DNA of 64,000 nt from Lates calcarifer (taxonomy: Eukaryota; Chordata; Actinopteri; Centropomidae), in assembly GCF_001640805.2 (NCBI RefSeq), contig NC_066836.1, positions 3,606,071 through 3,670,070 on the forward strand, given 5' to 3'. How positions within the stretch are numbered: the first letter of the stretch is position 1; each line of letters opens with the position of its first letter. Below the pieces are notes generated by a model. That model was not told where the DNA came from and made no database searches. It saw nothing but the letters and a program-made list of their open reading frames with translations. This document shows positions 39,663 to 63,424 of this stretch, piece after piece. The translations under genes and the position numbers were made by a program.

Positions 39663-41437
39663 GGCCATGCTGTGCTCACCCAGACTCCCAAATTCACAGA
39701 GAATAACAAACACACACTGCGGGAGGGGACTGAAAGGAGCACAAACACACACACTCTGAAACCACTGTAACAGTTGTAGTTAACTTGGAGAAGGTCAGAC
39801 CGTGTTAAGGGCATGCACTCACACACTTTTTTCAATGTAGTCCAACTCACGTATAGTGTGTGTTTGAGGGTAAATGCTCATTTACAAACATACAGACACA
39901 TTCTTAGATACTTCTATCTGACTCATATGTATATATCTTTTATTAGTTCCTTTTTATAAATGAATGTCATTACTTTTTCTCCTTTTTTATGATCAGAAAT
40001 GTATTTAGAGTTAAGGACATTGGATTACAATAGTACATGTTCTACTGTTCTTGTGATTTCTGCACTTTTGTCTCTATCAATCATTTATACCCAAAAACAC
40101 AAGGCCAAGGTTAAAAAGTACTGGAGTTAAAGTGACGAACAACAGTGACCAATGACTTTTTAAACTGCTTTTACACACACGCATAATAACACACACACTC
40201 ACACTTTCACACCACCCAGTCCCCCCTTTTTTCCTCCATTCAACTCCATTTACATCAGGTCATTCACCCACACTGGCTGGGAGCAGGAGCACCCAGTAGC
40301 ACATTGATTCCCTCAGTGCTTGGTTATGAGGAACAAACAGTAGGCCTGGCTTAGACCTCCAGGTCTCTGGCTTTAAAGCCCAAACGTTTTCTAAAGACAA
40401 ACTTCTCCCTGAGCTCGCTACACAAGGCTTTTATGAAGCATTGAAGCTGCCCTTCTCTTGATGCCGAGGAGCCGCCCCGCTCCCAATTTCAAAATACAGA
40501 TTAAAGACAAAGTCATGTGCTGCATATCAATGGGGGTTTTTAAGCCTCGCTTTTCAGAGGCAGAAAAAGGGACTATTTTATTTTTTTTTGCCTCAGCACA
40601 GGGAAGTTTTTTATCTTTATTTGCGAGGTCACAGCTTGAATTAATCATAGTGTTTTGACATAGGAACACCATTGTGCCTGCTGCCAAACTCTACTTGGTA
40701 TAAGCTGATTAGCCAGGAGCAGTTTCACTGTGCTTTTAGACTTCAAAATATGTTTTTTCTGGTTTAAAAAGTTACCCTGTATTTTTTCTTTTTCTTTTTT
40801 AATTTTTGAAACTTGTTCTTCTGTAGTTAGCCCATTAACCAGTTACTGCAGTCTCATCCTTGATGCAGCAGTTGCCTGCTATCACAAATAAGTTAATTCC
40901 TGAGGGTGTTGTGCAGAGAACTGAGTAACTGACCAGCTTTTACTAAGCTTTTACAAGTGTTTTGTTGTTGTTGTTATTATTTTTCTAATATTTTCCTTGA
41001 AGATGAAAGAAATGATCACAGGTCCTCCAAATGGAAATATTATTTCTAATCACATTTACATAGTTCTCAATCAGCAGCAACACAGACTGGTGTATCAGTG
41101 CAACTTGTGACAAAACTGTTCTCTGTCACTGACTCATAATTTCTGTATGTGTAGATACACATCACACATCATTTGACAGTGATGGTGGTCTTTTTTAGAG
41201 CTGTGGAGTGATTCATCATTGATATCCCCATTTACTGTGTACATCATATCCTCTTAGATACAGTTGAAATATTAGAAATCATCACTCTATAAAAGTAATT
41301 TTGTTGTACACGCATGACTAACAGGGACTACAGACTTGATGAATCAGATTCATGTGGGAACATTAAACAAAATGTGTGCTGATGCAAGCGAGGTTAGCAA
41401 GATTCAGGCTAGCAGGATCTACCCAGACATTCAGTCA

Positions 41438-41585
41438 TTTTTGGAAATATGCTTATTTGCTTCTTTTCCGAGAGTTATTAGAGAGGATCTGTCGTATATC
41501 ATTCATGTCTGTGTGTAAGATATGGAGCTGGAGCAACAAGACATTTAGTGTAGCTTAGCATTAAGTCTGGAAGCAGGGGCAAACA
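41438..41585 (+). mobile_element. Acanthomorph-type interspersed repeat copy
   Basis: The order of words GGAAATATGCTTATTTGCTTC, CCGAGAGTTA, TCATGTCTGTGTG, TATGGAGCTGGAGC, TTAGTGTAGCTTAGCAT and GTCTGGAAGCAGGGGCAAAC is the pattern of a repeat common in introns of spiny-rayed fishes (recognised from memory, family name not assigned). It supports the taxonomic inference. Confidence 0.75.
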
Positions 41586-41619
41586 TGACAGACACAGTTG
41601 ATAATTCATGAATAAATGA

Positions 41620-44864
<3,245 letters not shown>

Positions 44865-44909
44865 TAGCTGACGAGATTAACCTCACCCCTCGTCCCGAGA
44901 TCAACACAG
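44865..44909 (+). CDS. pard3: pard3 internal exon 13: 45-nt small exon
   Basis: Exon of 45 nt, phase 1-1, between CTTTAACAG and GTAAGG. Joined to exon 12 it reads VADEINLTPRPEINT before the split Gly codon. The start matches the mammalian IADETKLNT segment and the rest is divergent. A pyrimidine-rich tract with C runs (about 44825-44860) precedes the acceptor. The phase is symmetric, so inclusion or skipping both keep frame. Confidence is slightly lower because only the first few residues are clearly conserved. Confidence 0.88.
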
Positions 44910-52493
<7,584 letters not shown>

Positions 52494-54929
52494 TAAAATG
52501 ATAAAACTTTGGAAGTCAGTCTAACATGGAAAAATGATTCTCAATGTGCCATCCACCAAATGAGCTTTAGACAATGTGTGTTTAGAGAGGGGCGAGACCA
52601 ACCCTCATAAAAATGTGCATAAATCAGTTTAATTGTAATTTCCAAGACATTCCTCTTTGTTTAATGTCTGTTAACACATGAACACCAACAGATACAGAAC
52701 ATATAACAAAGAGATATGTGATTGCTCTGTCAAGGAGACAAATGACACACCTGAGCTCTGCATCCATAACGCTAAATAGTATGAGGAAAGCATAATTAGA
52801 CTCCTACACAACTTGACCAGACAACTTTCTGGTTTATTTCACCATTATTAATTCTCCAGCATTTCACCTGTCAGACAAATCCCTTACAGCTAAACTGGCA
52901 GAAATTCCCTCTCCTACACACATAAACATTACCTCTGGTGTCCAAATTGGTTGGGAAACCTCTGGGCCTGGCCGGTAATATATCTGTATATCATATTAGC
53001 CAAAGTGGCAGTGACAGGGAAGGGGAAACAATGACTGTTGTCTGAGAGAGGAAGGTAATGAGATCCACAGAGATGGTGAGAGAGAAAGAAGAGAGCGAGG
53101 TAGGGCTGGGAGCAGTGGGTGGTGAAAGGTAAAAATCAAGTTAACTGGAGGAAGATTTCAAAGTTTGTTTGTGACATTGGAAATGGCAGTTTGATAAACA
53201 ATCTCACCTCAAATGATCGTGAATGAGAGCGATTAGTTTGGTCATCAGGAGCTGAAAATGTGCCATTTGTCCCTGAGGGGCTCTGCAGGGTGGAAGCCAG
53301 CGTGGCTCTGTGTCAAACAGGTGGGCTCGCTTCAGATGACACCAGCTAACCTGTAGAGGAGCACACACACACACACAGTGAAGTAATCAGTGGGATGCAC
53401 ATGGACAAATTCTGCAAACTCATACACACAGGCGTGGTTCACACTGAAACACACACAGGGATAATTAGGAGGGAACACACACGTACATGGAGATGCGCAT
53501 TCTACTCACACAGACATGGGAGGATTCACTGAAGTGCACAAACTGTAAATACATGCAGAAATATTTTTAAATCAACTTGCCCCCCCACACACACACACTC
53601 ACACACAACATAGACCACCTAGGTTACACACAAACCCACACCCATAATGTGGTTGCCAACAGATACACACTGCTCTTATCCTCCTATTTCTCATACACAC
53701 ACACACTTAAACACGATGAAGTCCAGTTTCCCTCTTCACATCCCAGATGATAACGATTGGTGTGCATTGTCATGAGTGTTATGGCGCTCTGATTGGCTCA
53801 ATATTGGCCACATCAGATCTGCTCCATTAAAACTCTGTCTGACTGCCTGTTTGATCGGCGCCCAGTGTTTACTGGCAGAGACAGCTGTGTGCTCCAAAAT
53901 AATGATGTGAGATATATTCAGCCCATCTGTGTGTCTAGTCTGGATCATGTACTCAACTTAAAGGAATGATCCACAAAAACATTATTTCGGTGTTGACACG
54001 TCCCATTGATTCAGTGATTCCTGTTAGCTCATGAAAGCTTCAACATTTTCTCCTCTGAGCAGATGAAGGTCAGGTAGATTCATCTGACACACAGAAGTGA
54101 TACAATTAGCATTTCAACCAAATATTATATTCCTGACAAGGACAAAGTGGAGGAAGTTAACTTACTCCTGTTTAGCTGACTGATTCATCCAGTATTTATT
54201 AAGATGAAATACACAAGGTTATTTTTCTCTTTAGATTTTTTTAGATGGGAGTTTATTGGAATTAATTAAGCCATTTAACCTTTAAGGAAACTGATTGTAG
54301 GTTAATTGTACATTCATATTGGAAATGCAAACGTGCATATTTCCCATCAAAGATTTTCTAGTCATGAGTAAAAATTCCAGAAAACATTATTACCAATAGA
54401 CCTTGAAAAAGATTATCTCTGTACATGCAACCTGCACTGTCTACATGTAAATCATATTCTCTGTATTTAAAAAAAATATTTCTTATTGATGTATTATTTA
54501 CATTTATATTACATAGAAAAAGGAAGAAAGCACCACATTCAGATGCTCAAAACAGCATTGACAGAAAAGGAAAACACATGCCAGTAAAACCCACCTTGTT
54601 TGATTGACAGGTGATATGCGTGAGATACAGTTTAGCAAACAGCACAGTAGCGAGCACTTAGTGACAAATGTGTAATATGCTAAAAAGGAAAAAAAAAATT
54701 TTTTTGCAGTTTTCGCTTGTGTCGGTGTCAACATGTCACGATGAAAAAGCATGTGAAAGTGTGTGTTGGCCCCAAACGAGAGAGGGTGGATGTGTCGAGA
54801 ACGACGTTACTGTTTTTTAAAAGTGTATAGAAGTGGAGCCCTGTCACACAACCAAATGTGATGTGAGCAAGTTAGTTCCCCTGAGTGGCTCTACAGCATG
54901 TCAAGAGCTCCCGATGAGTGTCATGTGTT

Positions 54930-54951
54930 TGTGTGTGTGTGTGTGTGTGTG
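54930..54951 (+). repeat. (TG)n microsatellite
   Basis: Pure TG array of about 11 units. A shorter one lies at 55065-55084. Confidence 0.95.
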
Positions 54952-55204
54952 AGAATGAGTGAGTGAAGGCTTTTGGTGCAGGGAGTGTCAGGGGGCTTGT
55001 ACTTTGATGTGTGTTTGCATGTAGGAGGGATGGATCAGCAGCAGGAGGCCTGTAGAAGTCAGAAGAGTGTGTGTGTGTGTGTGTGATCAACAGAGCTGCC
55101 ACTGCCTGACCCTCTCATGTCTCGAAGGCCTCACACTCAGTCCCAATCAAAGCCTCATTACCATCAACCCCTGCCAACCAAACAGCCTGCCAACTCTGTA
55201 GCCA

Positions 55205-55257
55205 TCTCTCTCTCTCTCACTCTCATTCTCACTCTCACTCTCACTCACTCACTCTCT
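55205..55257 (+). repeat. (CT)n/(CTCTCA)n tract
   Basis: Pure CT at the start passes into repeated CTCTCA and CTCA units. Confidence 0.9.
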
Positions 55258-55364
55258 GATCATCACTTGGACTCAGAAGCAACACCCAGTCTGTTAGCTT
55301 GGCATCGGCAAAGATGGTCGCTGCCCAGAAATTCGAGGGCTGCACTAATTTTGCAGTGGTTTTA

Positions 55365-55368
<4 letters not shown>

Positions 55369-55405
<37 letters not shown>
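55369..55405 (+). repeat. (TG)n microsatellite
   Basis: Pure array of about 18 units. Confidence 0.96.
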
Positions 55406-55407
<2 letters not shown>

Positions 55408-55527
55408 TGCCGTCATGAACAAGTGAACAAGCCTGAACTTAGAAAGGCTCACGCTGTGACAAGCTTCATGATGTGTTGCAGAAGAAGTACTGTGAGTCCT
55501 GTTTTTGACCGTTCTCACCGTCTGCAG

Positions 55528-55551
55528 TTTTTTTTTTTTTTTTTTTTTTTT
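55528..55551 (+). repeat. Poly(T) run
   Basis: Run of about 24 T. It could be the tail of a minus-strand retroposed insert, but no element body was recognised. Confidence 0.9.
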
Positions 55552-56935
55552 AAGAGTCTGACATTTTTTGAGGAGAGATTTGTTGTGGATTGAGGGACAT
55601 TTGTGCATCATGCTCTGTTTACTTGACCTCTGCAAGATAAAAATTCATGGTCTGCAAGGAAAAAAAGTCACGGTCCATTTACATTTGGTAAACAGCAAAC
55701 TGAATCCTTGCCATTTACAGATGTAAACTGCTGATAATCCTGTGTCAGTTTTACTGCTTGCATGTCTGTAGCGAAGGCTGTGGCTATAAATTAAGACATG
55801 GCTAGTGACCCTATGAGGCTGTGATGCTCATTACACAGAAAAATAAGAAAAAAAAGTTGCATGGATGAAAAATGGAGAGATGACTGGCGAGTGTGTTACC
55901 ACTAGTGGGACAAAAATCTGAAGCTTGGCCTCAGAAAAGCTGGTGCTGTTACCTAGCTCAAAGTGCTGTGTATGGTTTGACTGACATTGTGACATTTTGG
56001 GACATTTCCAGCTTTTCTAGCTCAGCTCTTCACTGTAAGAACTTTTATCAGTCTTAGCTGGTGTAGTGTACTTTGCCTTAGCTGTACCTTTAGCTGATTG
56101 TTAATGTTGTTAGCTTGTTGATAGCATGTTAAGATATGAGCAGTTAGCATGGAGACATGCTACTGTTTCTATGTGCGATTTAGCACATGATTTTTTCAGC
56201 ATGCTGTTGGTGTGTCTCTGCCCCAGTAACATTATAATCAAATGTTTTGCACTCTTTTGAAAATGAAATATCCTCTCTGCTTGGTTTTTGTTGTATTTCT
56301 GATTTTACAGTGGAAAACTGTTGACAGCTTTCGAATTAAACCAATAATATACTGTTTATTGATCAGGAATTGTGGACTCCTGGAGTGGTGTACCTTTTGA
56401 AATAGTTTCATTCAGTAACATTTCATGGCAAGATGGCAAATAAATTCAATAACTTACTCCAAGTAATAATTTTGTGATACTAGGTGTCATATTTTTCAAA
56501 TGGCGGTCTTTCTGCATTCATCGCTGGCATCCTTGACATTTTCATGAATGGCATCATACTGTGATCATATTTTAGGGGCAGTCATCTTAACTTCATCACT
56601 ACGTGATGTACTCACATCTCAGCTTTACTGACATTTCAGCGGTGCTGCCCAAAACTGCCCACAACACCGCCAGAGTCGTTTTTACTTTTTGTTCTGTTAA
56701 ATGGTTTAGCAGTGACACACAGGTGGTCTGCTGAATTGAATTAGCTGAATCCTTGACATTTTGAAGTTGTGTTTTCAAACCACAGAAACCCGTCAAAGCC
56801 TCTTTATCAATGGCACCGGGCTCACACAACATGGCAGGCCTAACTGTGCCTGGAATATAAGATTATTAAATGCCCTGGTGTCATGGTTAATACTCTTTCT
56901 CCTCTTCAAAGTTTTCCCATTCAGTCATAAATCTT

Positions 56936-56936
<1 letters not shown>

Positions 56937-57015
<79 letters not shown>

Positions 57016-57019
57016 TGTG
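56937..57019 (+). repeat. Long (TG)n microsatellite
   Basis: About 38 pure TG units followed by a short TTTGTGTG interruption. It is the longest simple repeat in the window. Confidence 0.97.
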
Positions 57020-58310
57020 ACAAGGAGACTTAGGCTGTTTTTTAAGGGGCTGTTAATGAAAGTTAGTGGTGTGGAGAGAGAAAGTGTCAACCGTCTCTCG
57101 CCATGATAGATCGCTCCTGCTCTTAGCATTAACAGCAAGCCGTCACTCTTTCAGACGGGCGCAGTTAAATTAATCAGGTAATGGACCTTAGTCTCTGTGT
57201 TTCCCCCCTCCCCTACTGCAGTTTCTCCTCCTCATTCCTATCTCTTGGTTTCCTCAGTTTGTCTTTTACACCCCACAGCAACAGTATTGGTTGTGACTTG
57301 AGGCTTTCTACTTGATGTGGCATCCAAGGAATAATGGTAAAAGTTTGTTAGTTGTATTCAGAAAACATTCTTAATTCATATTAGCACAAAAGATAAAATG
57401 ACAACGTCCTTCACTTAATCAGAGTTATCATGAGATGTCCACATTTCTGAGGGAAAAACTAGTAGCAACACAGTTTATTTAAAAGAGAGGGCATTAAACT
57501 ACTTCACTAGCTTGGGGGAAAGTCCTGGAACAGTTAGGGCTCCTTCTTGGTTCAGTCTGGCTTTAATTCACACACACATACAAATAAGTTCTTTGATTGC
57601 TTTTCTTCATTATGATCATCCTTTCCTCCATTTTCATTTTCCCTGATGTCGATACTTACGTTGTTCACACACAATATTGTAGTTTTTTACGATGTGGTTT
57701 CATGTTGTTTCCACATATCTTTCTCTCACTCTTCCATCCATTCATTTTTTGCTTCTCACCTTTTCCCCCATGCAGTGTTGTTTTCTTCTTTCTGTTTTGT
57801 TTCTCGGTGTTTCACACACTCCTACACACTCACACCACTGGCTTTTCTCTGCAGATTCATTTGCTTGTTTTGTTCCTTTTTCCACCTGTGTTTCTCTCGT
57901 TGTTTTACTTTATTTCCCTTGTTTTCAATTCTCTTTCTTCTGCATTACTTTCCATGCACACACACATTTCACACACCTCACATCTCGGTGTCTTTTTTCT
58001 CTCTGACTCATATCGGGGCAATTTACACTCTTTCTCTTTAATTCTTAAACACACATTCCACTTCTTTGGTTTTGCTTTTGATCTTGTGCCTTTCTCTTTC
58101 CTTCACCTTCTTTTTATATTTATATTTTTTCCACTTTGTCTTTCTTTCTTCAGCCCCAGTCACTTTCACACACACACACACACACCTCTTGTGCTTGCCT
58201 TTGTATTCCTCACCGTAGTTTTTGGTTTTAATGTTTCATTCATTGAGTTTCTCTCGTGCATGTTCATTCTTTTTCTCTCTTGTTCACTGTCTGTCTGTCT
58301 GTGTCACTAA

Positions 58311-58337
58311 CACACACACACACACACGCACACACAC
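58311..58337 (+). repeat. (CA)n microsatellite
   Basis: CA array with one CG interruption. A related array lies at 58167-58185. Confidence 0.93.
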
Positions 58338-59028
58338 CTCTTTGGTTTCTCTCAGCGTTGTCTCTTTAGAAGTCGTAGATATTCTCTGTGGACCAATTTC
58401 CCTGTGAATAATCATGGAGGTTCATTGTGGAAGCGAGCGCGGTGCCAAAGTCATTTCTTCAACAGGCTGCAGCTTTATACTGAGTCAATCAAGCTGAAAT
58501 ATCTCTGCAATGGCTCCTATTTCGTTAAGCGTCACTCCCTCCCTATGAATATAATTACTGTGGGGGGCCGCGTCTACACCTCCTTCATTTACCACTCCCC
58601 AACTTTAAACGAACTGAATTGGATTTTTACTTGCGAGAAGTACTTTTTAGATGGTTCGTTTTAGGGCTTGATCGAGTGTCAAGTCAAACCTGCGGGGTGT
58701 TTTTGTGATCGCAGACAACATTTTCAGTCAGACCTGTGAACTTCAGGTTCCTGTCAAGGTTCTGGCTGTCAGCAGTTTGATTTAAAAGAAAGGCCTTGCA
58801 TTTTATCAGCATACCTGCTGGTTCACTGAAAGTGATGCTAGATGAATGTCTTAGTTTTGTGAGTTTCGACTTTCATCTATTCTCCGGTCTACATCGGTGT
58901 CTTGTGACGAACAACAGCTGAAACAGAGAAATAACAAAAACATGTTATTATTATTTCAGTTAAACCTTACATCATAGTTGCATAAATAGACTAAATGGGT
59001 ATCAATTGTGCATGTTTTCGTGTTGCAG

Positions 59029-59157
59029 GTTTGGGAAGCATCGAAAAGACGAGCGGCCGGGGGAAAAGATGGATCGTAAAGGCTCCAGCAAGTGGAGACC
59101 TGAGGAGACGCAGGTTTCTGAGGAGGAGACGATGAAGATGAGGATGGAGCAGGAGAG
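59029..59157 (+). CDS. pard3: pard3 internal exon 16: start of C-terminal coiled coil
   Basis: Exon of 129 nt, phase 2-2, between TTTTCGTGTTGCAG and GTAAGG. It reads RFGKHRKDERPGEKMDRKGS, then SKWRPEETQVSEEETMKMR and MEQER. FGKHRKD is conserved, and the end matches the mammalian SEEERIRMKQEQER segment that begins the C-terminal charged coiled coil. That region binds TIAM1 and other partners in mammals. The middle (ERPGEKMDRKGSSKWRPEE) is divergent. The next exon, expected to continue with a QAKTREFRERQ-like sequence, was not found before 64000. Confidence 0.95.
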
Positions 59158-59525
59158 GTAAGGTCTTCATCACATATAGTAGCACCTGCTGAATGCTGTT
59201 AAATTTAGCTTTTTCTACTCAGTGCTGGTGTAGTGGTGAAAGTCCTTTTGTCTCATGTGCTTTGGGATCCAATGTCAAAGAAAGGAAAAGTTGTCGTAGC
59301 CTTTCAGCTCTCTGAGCTGTAAGAATCAAAATGAACCAAGTGAATAAAATAATTTATTTGCTCTTGGGGATCTCTCACTATGTTTTTGAGGTAAAAAAAA
59401 AAAAAAATCCATGTGTTCTATTAGCTTTGATCATTGCTCAAGTCATTATTAAAGCTTCTATGTTGTCTGTCCTCCTTTGACATACACATCTAGTGTTAAC
59501 ATCTATCAGTTAACATGCAGCATGT

Positions 59526-59900
59526 AGCCAAAAATATATGGACAACAGAACGGTTTTATCCAGAAAGTAATTGTTGGGTCCTGGCTGCTCCCAGTCAGCC
59601 ACAGGAGAATTAGTGATCAGTCCCAGATGTTGGATGATAGACCTGGCTCATAACCAGAGTTCCAGTTCATCCCAAAGGTGTTGGAGGGGGGTTAGGGGAG
59701 GACTCTGTGCAGACAGTCAAAGCTAAACTGGATATTTCTCAATGGACCTCATTTAATGTTGAGAGGCACTATTATGAAACAAAAAGTTAGACTGTTGCCA
59801 CAAGGTCAGAACACGCTATATAAGTATAAGATATCATTGTATGCTGTAAGAATATTACCCTCATTGGAAAGACCAAAAGTACACAGAAGTATATGGACAG
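59526..59900 (-). mobile_element. Tc1/mariner-like deletion derivative
   Basis: The left end resembles a Tc1-like terminus (AGCCAAAAATATATGGACAA). The minus strand contains a decayed transposase 3' segment with CACAGAGTCCT, AACACCTTTGGGATGAACTG and GAGCCAGG-type words, corresponding to the ...EHLWDELE... region. The block near 59845-59880 (TTGTATGCTGTAAGAATAT, CATTGGAAAGACCAAAAGTA) matches the pattern of the other end of the same family, so the middle is deleted. The family differs from the one at 515-750. It is non-coding and inactive. Confidence 0.8.
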
Positions 59901-62900
59901 GGATGTTTATGTATTGTACCTGAGTAAGAGCTGTGTTTGACTGTAGACTTGACTACTGCTGCTACTAGCAGCATGATTAGACCTATGGAAGATTGGATGG
60001 AAACAAGTGGTCCATGAGGTCCTAACCAGTGACAAGCGTCTTTAATCTAGCATAACAACCAGAGAGGGGAAACTCCCTCTACTATATTTTATAGACTAAA
60101 TAAAATGGCTATGTTCTGTTTTAGAAATACTCTATTTTGTGTAATAGCTCTATTTTAATGATTTAATTTGAATTAATTTTTAAAAGAAGAGCAGATAGTG
60201 AGAAAAAACATCATCTCTAACTGGTTTACTGTTATCGGTCGGTTGCCCAAAACAAAACAGCTCCAAGACAGAAAGTCTGTTTCTTACTGCATCTCTGTCT
60301 CTCGCTTTTCACCAAACTAAATGTCAGACGGGCACCATGCCAGTTTTTTTGGGGCAGCGGTTTATAAATGCCAAGGCCATTACAGCCCTGCCAGCTAATT
60401 AATTCCCATGCTCTTGGTGTAGGGGCAGGAGTCATTACTCCCCTCAGTTGCTCGTTATGAAAATTTAGTTTGTAATTCTTTCTCTGCGCCTGCAGAGCAG
60501 ATAGTCCAATAATATGATAATAGCCAAGTCTTTATTTTTAATTGGCATAAGGTTAACGCAAATGCCACGTCAGATGATTTGGTTGTTACGCTGGATATCG
60601 TTAAAAGTCCAGAATGGTCTCTTTGTGTGTTAATCAAAACCGTGCCTTCTCTGTTATTTCCTGTCGTCAAATGTTGAAGTCACATGCTTTTATTATTGTG
60701 ATGGAGTTTCAACCACTTTGAACCTCCGAAACCTAATCCTGACTACTTTGTGTTATTTCGAACATGGGTAGCACAGATAACATGAACCTTTTTTCTTCAT
60801 TCATTCAGCTCATTTTGCACTTTCTCTGTGCTGTCAGGACACAGTGGATTTAGTTGTACTTGTAGGTACATCCTGAATTCAAAGTAGGTTAATTAGATTA
60901 CATTTTCCCTCTTACTGTTTGTATCCTTCAAGATGTGAAGTTTCCAAAACCATGTTTCCTTTCTCATTTCATTAGAGGGTGTATTATTGACATAAATCTA
61001 TTAATCTGGGTTCATTTAAATACCACAAAATGTAAAGAAAATTGACTGAATGCTTTCAGAAACCACCATACATACTGTATGTAGGAATTACACAAAGAAG
61101 TGTTAGTACAGACCTATTTCTTTTTCTTCTTCCAAGATTTATCCTTGGTGCAGGGCCTCTGCAGAAGCAGAGTAGTGGGTGGGACAGTTATTTTGTGCAA
61201 TTGTGTTCTTCTGTTTGTTAGTATGTAAGGGTTTTGTCATGTAGAACGCCTGGGGCAAGAAAGAGCTGAGGGAAATCAGGCAAAAATGGTAGATGAGAAA
61301 CCAAAATCAGCTAAATGCAGGTTGGCACTCTGTGCATCCACAGAGCAGGAACTGTCCTGGGATTGTCTGACAGTAGTTCTGAAGTCAATGCATTAATTAT
61401 TTTGTTCAGCGTTGGGTGTTTGACTCACTCCAACCAAGCATGCCCCCTCCCTAAGCACCCGAAAAGCACAAGCAGGCTTCTCATTTGGATTTAACCATTA
61501 GCTGAGATACATCGGTATTGACGGGGAGATCCCACTGAGGATGTGGAAGACTGTGGTTCCTTCATGTTTTTAACAACAGTCCCAGTTAGCTGTATTTTTG
61601 CCGAGCTGCTCTCCCAGGGTTCAGCTCGGAGCTTAGGCGACTCACTGCAGAGAGTCTATTGATTGGCCACTGCCAGAGGCTATGATTAATCCAGCTGTGA
61701 TTGACTTGATGGACGGATTTCCTTGTAGGTTCAAGTCTCAGGTCCCAGTGGACTCCAACCCCATGCCAGATCTAGATAAATCTAGACAGACAACACAGAC
61801 AGACTGATGCTTGCAGGAGATAATGCAAACAAATGAATTGCAGGGGAACATGCACATACTCAATGAAAATAATTGTTTGTTGTTGACATGAATGTGCTGT
61901 ATATTATAATGTGTTTTACCTGAATCAGATAGTGTCTTTCATTGATTAGAAACATTCACAGAAGAGGTTATGACAGTGGATGTACTGTACTATCCTCAGC
62001 TTTGCTTTGGGCAATGCAACATACTCTAGTAGAAGCTACAAGGATTTCTACCTGGCATGTGTGACTGCACCTGTTTAACTGGCCAACACAGCAGGTTGCC
62101 AGATGTCATTGGCCTGTGCTGCTGCAAAAATGGAGCCAACATAAACTTACTGGACAACACTGTGTGTTTTTGCCAGGGCTATCTGTATACTGAAGCACAC
62201 AACAGTCAACACATCAGTCTTTGTATGAATTCAATTTGTGTTTTTAAGAGGCAGTCATATGGCCAAAAGGTTACAAGTTCAATCTGTACAGCAGCCAGTG
62301 TGCTGCACAGTACATCAAGTCATTTGTCCCAGTGAACTTCCTTTGACCCAGACACTGCTGCTCAGCTTCAGCTCTTCTTTTGTGTCCTTATCATTTAAGT
62401 GCCTCAGAGAAATGTCATTTTCTTAAAAATGTCCAAATGTACATACGTACAATATCAAACCCTGGGTCTTCTGCATAGCTGGTTTGTCCTATATGGATAA
62501 TTAAAGCCTTGAAGAACATAGCAAATACTTAAAAACTGGCTAAAGTTTCTTCACTGAGCTATAAAACATTTGTAGATATCTATGTCATCAATCCTGCTGG
62601 ACCTTCTCCCTTCATGTACTTCCTGCCTTTCACCACAGTCTATCATTTATGTCAGCATTACCGCTAAAAGGAAGGTTTATTACATAGTGGGTACAATAGC
62701 ACATAATGGACCATTGTTCTGGCTCGATGTGGTAGAAAGGTCACTCGTCAAACACCTTTCTTCTACCATAATGTGCCATCCTGCCATTTCTATGCCCTTT
62801 TATCTGCTTTCTCTCCCTCTTTTTCTGCTCTACACTTTTCTTTGTCTCAACCTCTGACTCCTTTCCTACTTCTCTTGTTTTTTTTTTTTATCATTTACCC

Positions 62901-63355
62901 TTCACGCTGAGGGTATTTTCATCTCTCATCAAGGTTAGTTGGTTTTTCCTTACGCAAATATTTTGGGACTGAGAGGGTAATGATTAGGCCAAGTGTGGTT
63001 TTCCTTCCTGTCTCATTTCCATCAACGTAATCATATTTGTGAAACGTTTTTAGCCACATTGCTTGTTAAGTGCTTATTCTGTTGACATAGGTAAAAAAAA
63101 ATGTCTGAATACTCCACTCAACACTTAATCCCTGCAGGCTTTAAAGGTGGCTCAGAAAAGTTGAACATTTTGAATAGCTTTCAGGGCAACTGCAGTCACC
63201 CATGATTCACACCAGTTACAATGGATACAAAAGTTCCACCACAAAGAAACACTACAGAGTGTGTTTACTACTTAAAACAAAATCCATTTTGTTTTTTTAG
63301 AGTATTCCTTAAAAGTTTATTTATCTTAATTGTCTGTCTGGTTTGAATAATTATG

Positions 63356-63391
63356 ATTAACTGTGATTCTGAATTTTTAATCACAGTTAAT
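63356..63391. repeat. Perfect 13-bp hairpin
   Basis: ATTAACTGTGATT (63356-63368) and AATCACAGTTAAT (63379-63391) are perfect inverted arms with a 10-base T-rich loop. It lies just upstream of the teleost repeat at 63425 and may belong to a repeat rich in GATTAA words. Confidence 0.9.
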
Positions 63392-63424
63392 ATGAAAAAG
63401 CTCGGAGTGCAACTGAACTGAACC

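Noticed and set aside
53950..54130. Possible further MITE starting at TTAAAGGAATGATCCACA
   Set aside because: The left end resembles common fish MITE ends, but no inverted partner was found.
57597..58310. 237-codon open frame, hydrophobic, Phe/Ser/Leu-rich
   Set aside because: An artefact of T/C-rich sequence; three overlapping frames in the region look equally membrane-like.
61729..61800. Possible exon 17 after the CCTTGTAG acceptor-like site
   Set aside because: The translation does not resemble the expected QAKTREFRERQ coiled-coil continuation; it looks more like a decayed repeat.
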